Positions 33,846 through 42,406 of a DNA stretch of 64,000 nucleotides are shown here, one piece after another. The notes below the pieces were generated by a model. That model was not told the origin of the DNA and ran no database searches. It saw only the letters and a program-made list of their open reading frames with translations. The position numbers and the translations under genes were made by a program. Each line of letters starts with the position of its first letter. The first letter of the stretch is position 1. The stretch is from Kordiimonadaceae bacterium. Lineage in GTDB: Bacteria > Pseudomonadota > Alphaproteobacteria > Sphingomonadales > Kordiimonadaceae. The DNA lies in NCBI GenBank assembly GCA_017640725.1, contig JAEPQB010000001.1, positions 1 to 64,000 of the forward strand. The letters are read 5' to 3'.

Positions 33846-35456
33846 ATGATCATCAGAATGTTAGCAGCAGCGGTTGTTCTGGCTTCAAGCGCCTGGGCGC
33901 AAGACGCACCGGAGGTTGGGGAAGAGCGCTCAAGCTCCATCACCAAATTCCCCCTTGTTGCCAGCCCGCGTGAAGCACGCATCAGCCAGGGGCCCTACAA
34001 CCGGCTGGTGATCCGAGGTGCAACAGTCGTCGATGGCACCGGTGCACCGCCCATTGGCCCGATGGATATTGTGATTGAAGGCAATCGCATCACTGAAATT
34101 CGGTCGGTTGGCAACCCGGGTGTGCCAATCCGTGCTGAGGCGCGCCCAGCCCCCGGAGAATTTGAGATCGATGCCCACGGTAGTTATGTGCTGCCGGGCT
34201 TCATTGATGCGCACAGCCACATCGGCAATGCACTCTGGGGCCTTACCGGTGACATGCCGCCGATGGACTATATCTTCAAGCTGTGGATGGGCCATGGCAT
34301 CACCACCAGCCGGGAGGTCGCCTGCGGTCTGGGCGCCAATTATACCATCAGCGAAAAACGCAGGTCGGAGCGCAATGAAATTACCGCTCCGCGCCTTGTG
34401 GTGCACTGCGGTTTTCCGCCGTCCACGCCCACCGCCAAAGCGGCCAGGGACTGGGTCAAGCGCATCAAGCGCAAAGGTGCGGACGGCATCAAATTCTTTG
34501 GCGGCAACCCGGTTGTGCTTGAGGCAGCTTTTGAAGAAGCCAAAAAGCAGGAATTGCGCACCGCCTTCCACCATGCGCAGCTTTCAGTCACACGGGTGAA
34601 TGTGCTCACGAGCGCGCGCTGGGGCCTGAACTCGATGGAGCATTGGTATGGCCTGCCCGAAGCGCTGTTTGATGACCGCGTCGTGCAGGACTATCCCTAC
34701 GACTATAATTACAACAACGAGCAGGACCGTTTCGGCGAAGCTGGTCGGCTGTGGGCACAAGCCGCTAAACCCGGCAGCGACAAATGGAATGCGGTGATGG
34801 AAGAACTGTTGTCGCTGGATTTCACGCTCGACCCCACCTTCACCATTTATGAAGCGAACCGCGATGTTATGCGCGCCCGCAACGCAGATTGGCATGATGA
34901 ATACACCCTGCCTTCTGTCTGGCGGTTTTTCCAGCCCAACCGGGTACTGCATGGCAGCTATCATTTTGACTGGACCACGAGGGACGAGATTGACTGGCGC
35001 AACAATTTTCAGATGTGGATGCGTTTTGTAAACGAATACAAGAACCGCGGCGGCCGCGTAACCGCCGGTTCAGACAGCGGCTTCATTTTCAAGCTTTATG
35101 GCTTCGGCTATGTCCGGGAGCTTGAGCTGTTGCAAGAGGCGGGCTTTCACCCCCTTGAAGTGATGAAAAGCGCGACCCTGAACGGCGCCGAACTGATTGG
35201 CCGTGACGCTGAACTTGGGAGCATCGAAGTTGGCAAGCTTGCGGACCTTGTGATCCTCGATGAAAACCCAGTGAATAACCTCAAGGTTCTCTATGGCACT
35301 GGCCACATGCGACTGAACGACGAAACCAATGAAGTGGAGCGCGTGGGCGGCGTGAAATACACCATCAAGGACGGCATTATTTATGATGCTGTTCAAATGC
35401 GCGCTGACGTTCGCGCCATGGTGCAAGCCGCCAAAGACGTCGAGGCGCGGCAATAA
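33846..35456 (+). CDS. Exported amidohydrolase-superfamily metal enzyme
   Basis: From ATG 33846 (GGAGAGGA upstream) the product is 536 aa with a signal peptide MIIRMLAAAVVLASSAWAQ. The metal centre is complete: FIDAHSHIGN (HxH) near 115, a Lys in GADGIKFFGG near 217, His in TAFHHAQL and SMEHWYG, and Asp in TAGSDSGFIF near 415. This arrangement fits the prolidase/imidazolonepropionase-like group. The C-terminal strand LADLVILDEN is typical. Probably periplasmic; substrate unknown. Followed 57 bases later by the DUF2269 operon. Confidence 0.9.
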   Translation: MIIRMLAAAVVLASSAWAQDAPEVGEERSSSITKFPLVASPREARISQGPYNRLVIRGATVVDGTGAPPIGPMDIVIEGNRITEIRSVGNPGVPIRAEARPAPGEFEIDAHGSYVLPGFIDAHSHIGNALWGLTGDMPPMDYIFKLWMGHGITTSREVACGLGANYTISEKRRSERNEITAPRLVVHCGFPPSTPTAKAARDWVKRIKRKGADGIKFFGGNPVVLEAAFEEAKKQELRTAFHHAQLSVTRVNVLTSARWGLNSMEHWYGLPEALFDDRVVQDYPYDYNYNNEQDRFGEAGRLWAQAAKPGSDKWNAVMEELLSLDFTLDPTFTIYEANRDVMRARNADWHDEYTLPSVWRFFQPNRVLHGSYHFDWTTRDEIDWRNNFQMWMRFVNEYKNRGGRVTAGSDSGFIFKLYGFGYVRELELLQEAGFHPLEVMKSATLNGAELIGRDAELGSIEVGKLADLVILDENPVNNLKVLYGTGHMRLNDETNEVERVGGVKYTIKDGIIYDAVQMRADVRAMVQAAKDVEARQ

Positions 35457-35513
35457 GTCACTTTTGGTGTTGAGCCCTCCGGCTTATGTATTGAGTAGCA
35501 AAAGAGAGCCCTT

Positions 35514-35981
35514 ATGGACTGGTTCGCGATCATCAAAACGCTGCACGTCATCAGTGCCACCATCCTGTTTGGAACCGGGCTCGGTATCGCCTTCTTTATG
35601 TTCCGCAGCCTTTTCACGGATGACATTCATGAAAAACTGTATGCCGCCCGGAACACCGTGCTCGCGGACTATATTTTCACATTTCCAGCCGCTCTCATTC
35701 AGCCTCTGTCCGGCTTGTGGTTGATAAACGCTGCCGGGTACAGTTGGAATGAGCTTTGGCTTTTGACCACCTATGGCCTGTATCTGCTCGCTGCAGTCTG
35801 CTGGTTACCGGTGGTGTGGATTCAAATTCAGCTGAAGACCATGCTGATCGCGGCCGCTGAGACTGGTTCGTCCCTCCCTGAACGATACAATCGCCTGTTT
35901 CGCATCTGGTTTGCATTGGGCTGGCCCGCCTTTGTGGGCTTAGTCGTTATCTTCTTTCTGATGGTGACGAAACCGACATGA
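35514..35981 (+). CDS. DUF2269 integral membrane protein
   Basis: A 155-aa protein with four hydrophobic helices: about 8-28 (LHVISATILFGTGLGIAFFM), 53-72, 83-104 and 135-152. The N-terminal LHV...T..G...GIAFF pattern is characteristic of DUF2269. Its stop overlaps the next start as ATGA, so it is translated with the DCC-DUF4166 protein. Function of the family is unknown; a redox- or lipid-linked membrane role would be inference. Confidence 0.8.
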   Translation: MDWFAIIKTLHVISATILFGTGLGIAFFMFRSLFTDDIHEKLYAARNTVLADYIFTFPAALIQPLSGLWLINAAGYSWNELWLLTTYGLYLLAAVCWLPVVWIQIQLKTMLIAAAETGSSLPERYNRLFRIWFALGWPAFVGLVVIFFLMVTKPT

Positions 35982-37000
35982 CAGCGCTCGAGAAGCTAGA
36001 AGGCGTATGGTTCGTTTATGACGGCGATTGCCCGATCTGCGAACAGGCGGCAAAAGCCTTGCGTATCAAACAGTCGCTTGGTGACTTGCATTTGCTCGAC
36101 GCACGCAGCGACACAGACCACCCCCTGTCAGAAGCAATAAACCAAAAGCAACTGGACCTTGATGAAGGCATGGTGATCTTCCACCGGCAGCGCTTTTATC
36201 ATGGCAGAACGGCGCTTTGGTTCATGTCGGTTCACGCTGCGCCACAGGGCCTTTTCAACCATATCAACCGGCTGTTTTTCCGGTTTGAACCAGTAGCAAG
36301 GGCGCTATATCCCGTGATGCGCGCCGGCAGGAACCTGCTGTTGAAACTGCGTGGCAAAACGAAAATACGCAATTTGCAGAATACCAACTTGCCCATCTTA
36401 CAGCCTGTGTTTGGGGATGCATGGAAGCACATGCCGTCCGTTATGCATGCCCACTATGCCAATCGCGCATTCTCAAACGACCTCCATATCGCCAAAGGGC
36501 ATATGAAAGTGGAAGCCGGATGGTTTTTGCGCTTGTTGGCCCCGATGTCCCGGCTAATTGGTGGCATACCAGCCTACAACCAGTCGGACATCCCTGTGGA
36601 AGTTCGCTTTGAAAGCGAACCTGCCGGACCGGGTCTTGTTTTCAATCGCGCCTTCAAGCTTCACGGCATGAAACCTTATGTTTTCAGATCAACGATGGTG
36701 CCCATGGGCGGCAACCTGATGATTGAGAAAATGAGTTTCGGCCTATGTTGGCGCGTCAGATTTTCCTGGCGAGCCGGGCAGGTAAAATTGGCGCATGCGG
36801 GCTATGCCCTCAACTTTTTTGGTATACCGGTAACCGTGCCGCTCAACTGGCTACTCGGCAGCATTGATGCTTACGAAAAGGCCACAGGACCTAACAGCTT
36901 TGCGATGGCGGTAACGATCCACCACCCCATTTGGGGCGCCTACTACAGCTACAGCGGCGAGTTCACCATGGTCAGCATGAAAGAGGTTGGTGATGACTAA
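35978..37000 (+). CDS. DCC-type (DUF393) thiol domain fused to a DUF4166 domain
   Basis: A 340-aa two-domain protein. Residues about 8-110 are the DCC family thioredoxin-like domain with FVYDGDCPICEQAAKAL (CxxC near 21-24). Residues about 145-335 match my recollection of DUF4166: LPILQPVFGDAWKHMPSVMH, EVRFESEPAGPGLVFNR and FSWRAGQVKLAHAGYAL. It overlaps the preceding gene by four bases and the following one by eight. The fusion, placed between a DUF2269 membrane protein and a Rossmann oxidoreductase, suggests that all three act in one pathway or complex; the chemistry is not known. Confidence 0.75.
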   Translation: MTALEKLEGVWFVYDGDCPICEQAAKALRIKQSLGDLHLLDARSDTDHPLSEAINQKQLDLDEGMVIFHRQRFYHGRTALWFMSVHAAPQGLFNHINRLFFRFEPVARALYPVMRAGRNLLLKLRGKTKIRNLQNTNLPILQPVFGDAWKHMPSVMHAHYANRAFSNDLHIAKGHMKVEAGWFLRLLAPMSRLIGGIPAYNQSDIPVEVRFESEPAGPGLVFNRAFKLHGMKPYVFRSTMVPMGGNLMIEKMSFGLCWRVRFSWRAGQVKLAHAGYALNFFGIPVTVPLNWLLGSIDAYEKATGPNSFAMAVTIHHPIWGAYYSYSGEFTMVSMKEVGDD

Positions 37001-38105
37001 GCGTATTCTTGTCTTGGGCGGATACGGAAACTTTGGACGGTTCATTTGCCAGGAATTGGCAACTGACCCAAATATCCAGCTATTGGTGGCCGGACGCTCA
37101 ATGGAGAAAGCCAAAGCGTTTGTTGAAACACTGCCTGCAAGTGGCGGGCCCTCCCCCATTCAGCTAGATGTTGGCGAGGGACTTGAGCAAACGCTGCTAA
37201 CCTTGCAGCCCGACATCGTGATTAACACCGTTGGCCCTTTTCAAAACCAATCTTACGTCGTGCCAAAAGCCTGCATTAATGCAGGCAGTCATTACCTTGA
37301 CCTGGCGGACGGGCGGGAGTTTGTTGCTAACATCGGAGACCTGAACTCTGCGGCCATCTCCAAAGGCGTGTCCGTGGTTTCAGGGGCCAGTTCGGTTCCA
37401 GCCCTTTCGGCAGCAGTAATAGACCAATTTATGCCTCGGTTTATTCGTTTAGAAAGCATCGACTATGGCATCTCAACGGCGCAGCACACCACTCGCGGGC
37501 TGGCGACCACGCAGGCTGTTCTGTCGTACGCTGGCAAACCAATCCGAACTGCTTTCGGTGACGCGGAAAAACCGGTTTTTGGCTGGCAAGGCATTCGCGC
37601 ACACAAATTCAATGGGCTGGGCCGTCGTTGGCTGTCTTACTGCGATGTACCGGACCTGTCGTTGTTTCCCGAGCGATATCCGAGTCTGCGCTCCATCCGA
37701 TTTTATGCGGGTGTTGAACTTGCGGTTCAGCAATGGGGCGTATGGATTCTAAGTTGGTTGGTGCGGGCAGGCATGGTGAAAGACCTGTCCAGTTGGGCCA
37801 ACCCCTTGCTGAAAACGTCTTTTTTGTTTGACCGGCTGGGAGGCGATGAAAGCGGTATTTTCATGACACTGAACGGCCGAGGAGAGCATGACACGCCGAA
37901 GTCTGTGACATTTGAACTGGTGGCGCGGTCAGGCCATGGGCCTTTGATCCCCTGCATGCCAGCAATAGTTCTGGCAAAGCGGCTGGCCGCAGGGAAAGAG
38001 CTTAAAGCCGGTGCATATCCCTGCGTCGGCTTGATCAGCCTCGACCAGTATCTAGATGCCTTGAAAAACCTGGACATTCACTGGACAGAAGGCGAGGCTG
38101 CGTAG
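36993..38105 (+). CDS. Saccharopine-dehydrogenase-like NAD(P)-binding protein
   Basis: From ATG 36993 the product is 370 aa. The Rossmann domain opens KRILVLGGYGNFGRFICQEL (GxGxxG variant) and carries VVAGRS-type strand 2 (LLVAGRSMEKAKAF) and a typical INTVGPFQNQSYVVPKACIN segment; the C-terminal half resembles saccharopine reductase-like families. It overlaps the DCC-DUF4166 gene by eight bases with AGAGG upstream. True saccharopine dehydrogenase activity is unlikely in this context; it may act on another substrate. Confidence 0.8.
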   Translation: MTKRILVLGGYGNFGRFICQELATDPNIQLLVAGRSMEKAKAFVETLPASGGPSPIQLDVGEGLEQTLLTLQPDIVINTVGPFQNQSYVVPKACINAGSHYLDLADGREFVANIGDLNSAAISKGVSVVSGASSVPALSAAVIDQFMPRFIRLESIDYGISTAQHTTRGLATTQAVLSYAGKPIRTAFGDAEKPVFGWQGIRAHKFNGLGRRWLSYCDVPDLSLFPERYPSLRSIRFYAGVELAVQQWGVWILSWLVRAGMVKDLSSWANPLLKTSFLFDRLGGDESGIFMTLNGRGEHDTPKSVTFELVARSGHGPLIPCMPAIVLAKRLAAGKELKAGAYPCVGLISLDQYLDALKNLDIHWTEGEAA

Positions 38106-38116
38106 TTGAAAAGCCG

Positions 38117-39031
38117 TCATTTCAATGCTCGCAGTCCCTTGCCGTCCGCGCCAACAACCCAAAGGCTGGCTTCGCGTCCTTCAGAAATATGGAATGCTAT
38201 TTTGCTGCCATCAGGTGACCAACTGGCCCCACCCGCGGTTTTGCTGGCAGGCACACCCGTTAGCTGTGTGTCAATCCCGGTGGCCAAATCGCGAATGTAT
38301 AAGTTGGTCGGCCCCGCGTCCCTCTGAACTGGTCCCTTCGAATAAACGATTTTTGCTCCATCGGGTGAAAATGATGGCACGCCTGCGCGCATGCCTTCTT
38401 GCGGTGCGATCAGCGTATCAGTTTCTTTAGTGTGCATGTCGAAGCGAACGATATGCCCGCTGGCGCGGTCGCCAGCATCAAAAACCACATAGCGACCATC
38501 CCTGCTGAATTTAGGGTGAAACTCGTTTTCTTCGGTTTCCGTGATGCGGGTTTCCTCACCCGTTTGCATGTCCAGCAGAAACACGTCTGTCGCGAACGGC
38601 TGGTCCGCAGCAGATACCCGCTTTTGGTAGACAAGTGTTTGGCTGTCCGGGCTCCAGAATGGATGGCCTACCCTTCCATTGGCTTGAGTTGCCGCTACTT
38701 GCTCATCCGTCAGTAAATTGTGCCGGTACAGCTGCCAGTCACCGCGCATGGATGGACGAGCAGAAGCAAACAAAAGCTCCTCTCCAGAGGGGTGCCATAC
38801 GGGGTTTGAGTTAAAGTGCCCACCAGAATAAGCAGTAATCTCATCACCCTTTGCAACGTCAATCACATTGATCCAGCTCTCGGAAAAGTCTGAGGGTACG
38901 CGGTAGTAAACTATTTTACGGCCGTCCGGTGACCACTGGGGATGGATATCCATGTAGGTCACATTGTCTTGCGCAGTGCCCGCCAAACTGGCTGTCAACG
39001 TAAGTATCAGGGTAAAGATTAACCGCATCAT
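38117..39031 (-). CDS. Secreted TolB-like / PD40 beta-propeller protein
   Basis: A 304-aa exported protein with signal peptide MMRLIFTLILTLTASLAGTA. Repeated WSPDG-type blades: IHPQWSPDGRKIVYYRVPS, PFWSPDSQTLVY, PKFSRDGRYVVF, PSFSPDGAKIVY and ASWSPDGSKIAF, at spacings of about 45-50 residues, making a six-bladed propeller. No enzymatic domain is attached. It is convergent with the DUF2269 operon and ends 12 bases from it. Binding or scaffold role in the periplasm is likely. Confidence 0.88.
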   Translation of the reverse strand: MMRLIFTLILTLTASLAGTAQDNVTYMDIHPQWSPDGRKIVYYRVPSDFSESWINVIDVAKGDEITAYSGGHFNSNPVWHPSGEELLFASARPSMRGDWQLYRHNLLTDEQVAATQANGRVGHPFWSPDSQTLVYQKRVSAADQPFATDVFLLDMQTGEETRITETEENEFHPKFSRDGRYVVFDAGDRASGHIVRFDMHTKETDTLIAPQEGMRAGVPSFSPDGAKIVYSKGPVQRDAGPTNLYIRDLATGIDTQLTGVPASKTAGGASWSPDGSKIAFHISEGREASLWVVGADGKGLRALK

Positions 39032-39207
39032 TTTTCAGGGTCCTCAACAGTTCTAATGACCAAACCTTAGCGAAAAACACGCGCGCAAGGGCCTTGCCTG
39101 GATAACCTGCCAAAAAGGCCCATTAACTGGTGAATTTTTGAACTTGAGGCGCAAGTCAGTGTTTAAAAGGCCGGCGAACGGGGCGCAATAACTCGTTGAT
39201 GCTGCAA

Positions 39208-39711
39208 TCAGGACCCATTTTGCATTGAGGATAGAATGAGTCCCGCAATGGTGATGATAGCTGCCCAAAACAACAGTTTACGCAGTCGGCGTGTGAAAAC
39301 CGGCATTCGCTCCAAAGCTGCATTAATGCCAATCAGTGGCACAAAAAACATGAGCAACCAGCCCCACCAGGGGAGTTGTGCACCGCCATCGTAAGCAAGC
39401 CATGTCAGTCCGAACGCAGCGGCCAAAGCAATCAAGCTTTCAAACGTCATCTCTTTCTTGGGGCGCGCTGGTGCAGCAGCGGCAGTATCCTGCGGAGGGG
39501 ATTGATCCCCAGCGCTCTTGCCTTTTACTTTGTTGCGTCGCTGACGCCGGGGTGGCGCTGTGTGTTTTGGCGGAGGATCGGGCACCCACTTGCTGCCCTG
39601 TCCGTTGCAAGCACCGCACCGCTCATAATAGGTTTCCCAACCGTTTGCGCCCATGCGGCCTTTGTTGAAAGACCCCATACCCCCGCAATTGCTGCACGTT
39701 ACCGTTGCCAT
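39208..39711 (-). CDS. Membrane protein with DnaJ-like CxxCxG zinc motif
   Basis: From ATG 39711 (AGAGGT upstream) the product is 167 aa. Residues about 6-36 hold two CxxCxG repeats, CSNCGGMG and CGACNGQG, as in the DnaJ zinc-finger; a basic Pro-rich linker follows, then two hydrophobic helices (about 92-110 and 112-128) and a third near 145-162. A zinc ribbon joined to membrane helices is found in several uncharacterised proteins. No partner is indicated by neighbours. Confidence 0.7.
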   Translation of the reverse strand: MATVTCSNCGGMGSFNKGRMGANGWETYYERCGACNGQGSKWVPDPPPKHTAPPRRQRRNKVKGKSAGDQSPPQDTAAAAPARPKKEMTFESLIALAAAFGLTWLAYDGGAQLPWWGWLLMFFVPLIGINAALERMPVFTRRLRKLLFWAAIITIAGLILSSMQNGS

Positions 39712-39814
39712 CACTGCACCTCTCAAAGCTTTGAAAAGCAATAGTTAATGCAGAATTTACCATAACTAGATGTTGGCGACAATTAGTCCCGGTAGTCTGA
39801 CAGGCAAACTGCGT

Positions 39815-40294
39815 TTACAGCAGCGCTTCGATTGATTTTCTGATGCCATGGGGGGTGTCAGTGGGTGCAAAGCGCTTCACGACTTTGCCGTCCCGATTGA
39901 CGAGGAACTTGGTGAAATTCCATTTGATGCGCTCGCTGCCCATCAGGCCCTTTTTCTCTGACTTGAGATATTTATAGAGTGGATCAGCACCAGAGCCGTT
40001 CACATCGATTTTAGAGAACATGGGGAAGCTGACGCCGTAATTGATTTGGCAAAACTCGCCAATTTCGTCGTTGGTACCCGGGTCCTGCTTACCAAACTGG
40101 TTGCACGGGAACCCAAGAATCTCGAGGCCTTTTTCCTTAAGGTCACCATAGAGTTTTTCCAGCCCTTCAAACTGCGGCGTAAATCCGCACTTTGATGCCG
40201 TGTTGACGATCAAAAGCACCTTGCCTTTGTAGTCTGCTAGCGATTGCTCCTTGCCGTTCAGGCGCGGGGCAGAAAACTCGTAAATGGCAGCCAT
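39815..40294 (-). CDS. Glutathione peroxidase family thiol peroxidase
   Basis: A 159-aa peroxidase. The catalytic Cys36 is in [20 protein letters not shown], the Gln is in [16 protein letters not shown] and the Trp in [14 protein letters not shown], so the catalytic residues are intact. The second Cys in FPCNQF suggests a thioredoxin-dependent mechanism, common in bacterial members. It reduces hydrogen peroxide or lipid peroxides. Confidence 0.95.
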   Translation of the reverse strand: MAAIYEFSAPRLNGKEQSLADYKGKVLLIVNTASKCGFTPQFEGLEKLYGDLKEKGLEILGFPCNQFGKQDPGTNDEIGEFCQINYGVSFPMFSKIDVNGSGADPLYKYLKSEKKGLMGSERIKWNFTKFLVNRDGKVVKRFAPTDTPHGIRKSIEALL

Positions 40295-40323
40295 TTTGGC
40301 CTCCCTATCGATTGGACCTCTGT

Positions 40324-40698
40324 TCAGTCCAACCTAGCGCCTTTGTCGCGGATGGCAAGCTCTAGCCGCGTGATTGCACGCTGTGTGGCGGCGCGGTTTA
40401 TCTCCATCCAGGCCCAGATTTCAAATCCAATCATGGTCACACCGGAAAGGATGGACCAAACCGCCCAAAAAATCTGGTCTGATACAGCGTCTGCGCCGAC
40501 AAACTGCCACAGGCAATAGGCCACAACGAGGCCTGTTATGGTGGCAAGGCCAATCACCAGCTTAACCACGCCGCCTGTGCTGCCTTTCAGGGCTGCCCGG
40601 AACATCTCGTTGATGTCACCGTTCTCGCCGACGATTTTGTCAACATCCAGGCTTTCAGCCTCCAATTCACGCTTGATGCGCTCATCAATACTGTTCAT
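40324..40698 (-). CDS. Small two-helix membrane protein, DUF6768-like (copy 1)
   Basis: A 124-aa protein opening [18 protein letters not shown], with two hydrophobic helices (about 46-66 and 77-95) and a conserved tail [20 protein letters not shown]. It matches copy 2 (41422-41796) along its whole length and starts inside the stop of the sigma-factor gene as ATGA. That coupling and the soluble N-terminal arm followed by membrane helices would suit an anti-sigma or signalling partner; this is inference, since no anti-sigma zinc motif is present. Confidence 0.65.
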   Translation of the reverse strand: MNSIDERIKRELEAESLDVDKIVGENGDINEMFRAALKGSTGGVVKLVIGLATITGLVVAYCLWQFVGADAVSDQIFWAVWSILSGVTMIGFEIWAWMEINRAATQRAITRLELAIRDKGARLD

Positions 40699-41330
40699 TT
40701 CACGATCTCCAATTTAACTCTGCCGTGGCTCGGGCCGCTTTGGCGGGCCTCATTCAAGTCACTGTTTGCTTCACTGTTTGCTTCACTGGGGGGTTCATTG
40801 GGGGTTTCAATCTCTTTACGCAGCCTGTTACGCGCTCTCGAGAGACGGGATTTTACCGTGCCTGCTGGAACGTCCTGAATTGTGGCGATTTCAGCAACAC
40901 TCAGGTCCTCCAGATAGAATAAATACAGTGCCTCGCCCTCACCTTCCGGCAAGGCTTTGATCAGGCGCCGTAGCTGATCGCTGGTCGCCCAGGCTTCTGG
41001 TTTGTCTTCAGACACTTGTTCTTCGATGAGCTCGTCAGCTGCCGCGCGTCCCCGGCGCCGAATACGATCAAAGGTGCGCCATCGAACCGCCTTGAAAACC
41101 CGGGCCCGGAACGTATCCGGCGGGAAGGACTGCTTGAGTGTTCTGAGCGTCAGCATCCAGGCGTCTTGCACCGCATCAAGCGCCATTGCATCGTCGTTGC
41201 ACAAGCGAAACGAGAAACGCAGCAGCGATGGCTGGTACAGGCGGTAGAGCGCCTCAAAGGCGCGCTCGTTACCATCCTGAGCGGCCAGGACCAGTTTTTC
41301 TTCTTTTGCGCGTGTGTCGACTTGAGACAA
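40695..41330 (-). CDS. ECF-type sigma-70 family factor (module 1)
   Basis: A 211-aa sigma factor from TTG 41330 (AGGGA upstream). Region 2 spans about 22-95 with AFEALYRLYQPSLLRFSFRL and AVQDAWMLTL; region 4 (about 125-185) carries YLFYLEDLSVAEIATIQDVP then GTVKSRLSRARNRLR. A low-complexity C-terminal tail contains the SEANSEANSD repeat. Adjacent to a membrane protein and next to a second copy of the same pair. Candidate promoter GAACC-N16-CGTTTT lies upstream. Confidence 0.88.
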   Translation of the reverse strand: MSQVDTRAKEEKLVLAAQDGNERAFEALYRLYQPSLLRFSFRLCNDDAMALDAVQDAWMLTLRTLKQSFPPDTFRARVFKAVRWRTFDRIRRRGRAAADELIEEQVSEDKPEAWATSDQLRRLIKALPEGEGEALYLFYLEDLSVAEIATIQDVPAGTVKSRLSRARNRLRKEIETPNEPPSEANSEANSDLNEARQSGPSHGRVKLEIVK

Positions 41331-41365
41331 AGCTCTATCCCTGCGTTTAACCTGGGTTCGGCATT

Positions 41366-41393
41366 AAAACGCACCGCCCACCAACTCGGTTCG
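41366..41393 (-). promoter_or_regulatory. Candidate ECF-type promoter of sigma module 1
   Basis: On the minus strand, CGAACC (41388-41393), 16 nt, CGTTTT (41366-41371). The same spacing and sequence, GGAACC-N16-CGTCTT, precede module 2. ECF sigma factors commonly autoregulate from GAAC-type -35 elements. Confidence 0.5.
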
Positions 41394-41421
41394 CAAGGAT
41401 AGAATATTTTTTGCTTGGCGC

Positions 41422-41796
41422 CTAATCAGACCGCTTGGCAAGGGTTGCCACTGCGATTTCCAGCCGCTTGACTTCACGCATCAGGCTGGCGCGGTTCATC
41501 TCCATCCATTGCCACTGCTTGAGGGCGATTTGCGCTGTGGCACTAAATGTGAAGCAAAAGCCCCAGAAAACGCGGTCGTCAACAGACTGGGCCACGAAGA
41601 ACTCGTATCCGGTCCACCCCATCAAAACGGTGGCAATGATGGCAACCACCGATGTTGCCCAAACCCAACGGCGCATGCTGCCTTTGAACGCGGCGGCGAC
41701 CAGGTCTGGCAGACCACCTTCTTTTGCCAGCAGTTCAGAGACGGCTTCGGTTTCCCGGTCCAGCTCTCGAATTATTTCATCAATATTTGCCATCAT
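41422..41796 (-). CDS. Small two-helix membrane protein, DUF6768-like (copy 2)
   Basis: A 124-aa homologue of the 40324-40698 product: IDEIIRELDRETEAV, a KGS...W membrane entry, two helices (about 45-65 and 77-95) and WQWMEMNRASLMREVKRLEI. It begins at the sigma-gene stop as TAATG. The two copies are clearly related but well diverged, so the duplication is not recent. Confidence 0.65.
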   Translation of the reverse strand: MMANIDEIIRELDRETEAVSELLAKEGGLPDLVAAAFKGSMRRWVWATSVVAIIATVLMGWTGYEFFVAQSVDDRVFWGFCFTFSATAQIALKQWQWMEMNRASLMREVKRLEIAVATLAKRSD

Positions 41797-42323
41797 TAGT
41801 CTCCATTATTTTGCTGTCGCAACCGGGCTCTGGCCCTGTTGAGGCGGGACTTGACAGTACCCAGCGGCACTTCGAGAACGCCTGCAATTTCAACGAGTTT
41901 GAGCTCGTCCAGGTAAAAGAGAGCCAGCAGCTGTCGGTCCGCCGGATCAAGCGTCGCCATCTTGCCTGCGATCTGGTCAGACGTGGCATCAGGCTCGCTT
42001 GAGCCATCAGAAATATCCGCCAGCATCTCAAGGCTTGTCGCGTTCAGGTTTCGCCTGCGGGCACCATCAACCACACGCCAACGCACGGTCTTGTATGCCC
42101 ATGCCCGAAACCCGCGCGGATCCTTGAGTTGGCGCATATTCCTCGACAGATTCAGCCAGGCTTCCTGCACTGCGTCGGCCGCCAGGGTCTGGTCCTTGCA
42201 AAGGCGAAAAGCAAACCCCAAGAGTGCTGCGTTATGCGCTTTGAACAGGCCTTCGAAAGCGCGTTCATCACCCAATTGGGCGCTGATGACGAGCAAATCT
42301 TCCTGTGCACGATCAAGTGACAT
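41796..42323 (-). CDS. ECF-type sigma-70 family factor (module 2)
   Basis: A 175-aa sigma factor. Region 2 includes AFEGLFKAHNAALLGFAFRL and AVQEAWLNLSRNM then RAWAYKTVRWRVVDGARRR, region 4 includes LALFYLDELKLVEIAGVLEV and GTVKSRLNRARARLR. It is paralogous to module 1. GAGGG precedes the ATG, and a candidate autoregulatory promoter ends about 20 bases further upstream. Confidence 0.9.
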   Translation of the reverse strand: MSLDRAQEDLLVISAQLGDERAFEGLFKAHNAALLGFAFRLCKDQTLAADAVQEAWLNLSRNMRQLKDPRGFRAWAYKTVRWRVVDGARRRNLNATSLEMLADISDGSSEPDATSDQIAGKMATLDPADRQLLALFYLDELKLVEIAGVLEVPLGTVKSRLNRARARLRQQNNGD

Positions 42324-42344
42324 AACACCCTCTTACCAAACTTG

Positions 42345-42372
42345 AAGACGGGTATTGTGTGAAAAAGGTTCC
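42345..42372 (-). promoter_or_regulatory. Candidate ECF-type promoter of sigma module 2
   Basis: On the minus strand, GGAACC (42367-42372), 16 nt, CGTCTT (42345-42350). It matches the motif before module 1 in both elements and spacing, and would give a leader of only about 15 nt that still contains the ribosome site. Confidence 0.55.
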
Positions 42373-42406
42373 AGAAAATTTACAATTTCAGGCAAAAAAA
42401 GAACGG

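Noticed and set aside
40724-40800. Short direct repeat in the end of sigma gene 1 (SEANSEANSD)
   Set aside because: It is a small tandem codon repeat within a normal coding tail and not a separate element.
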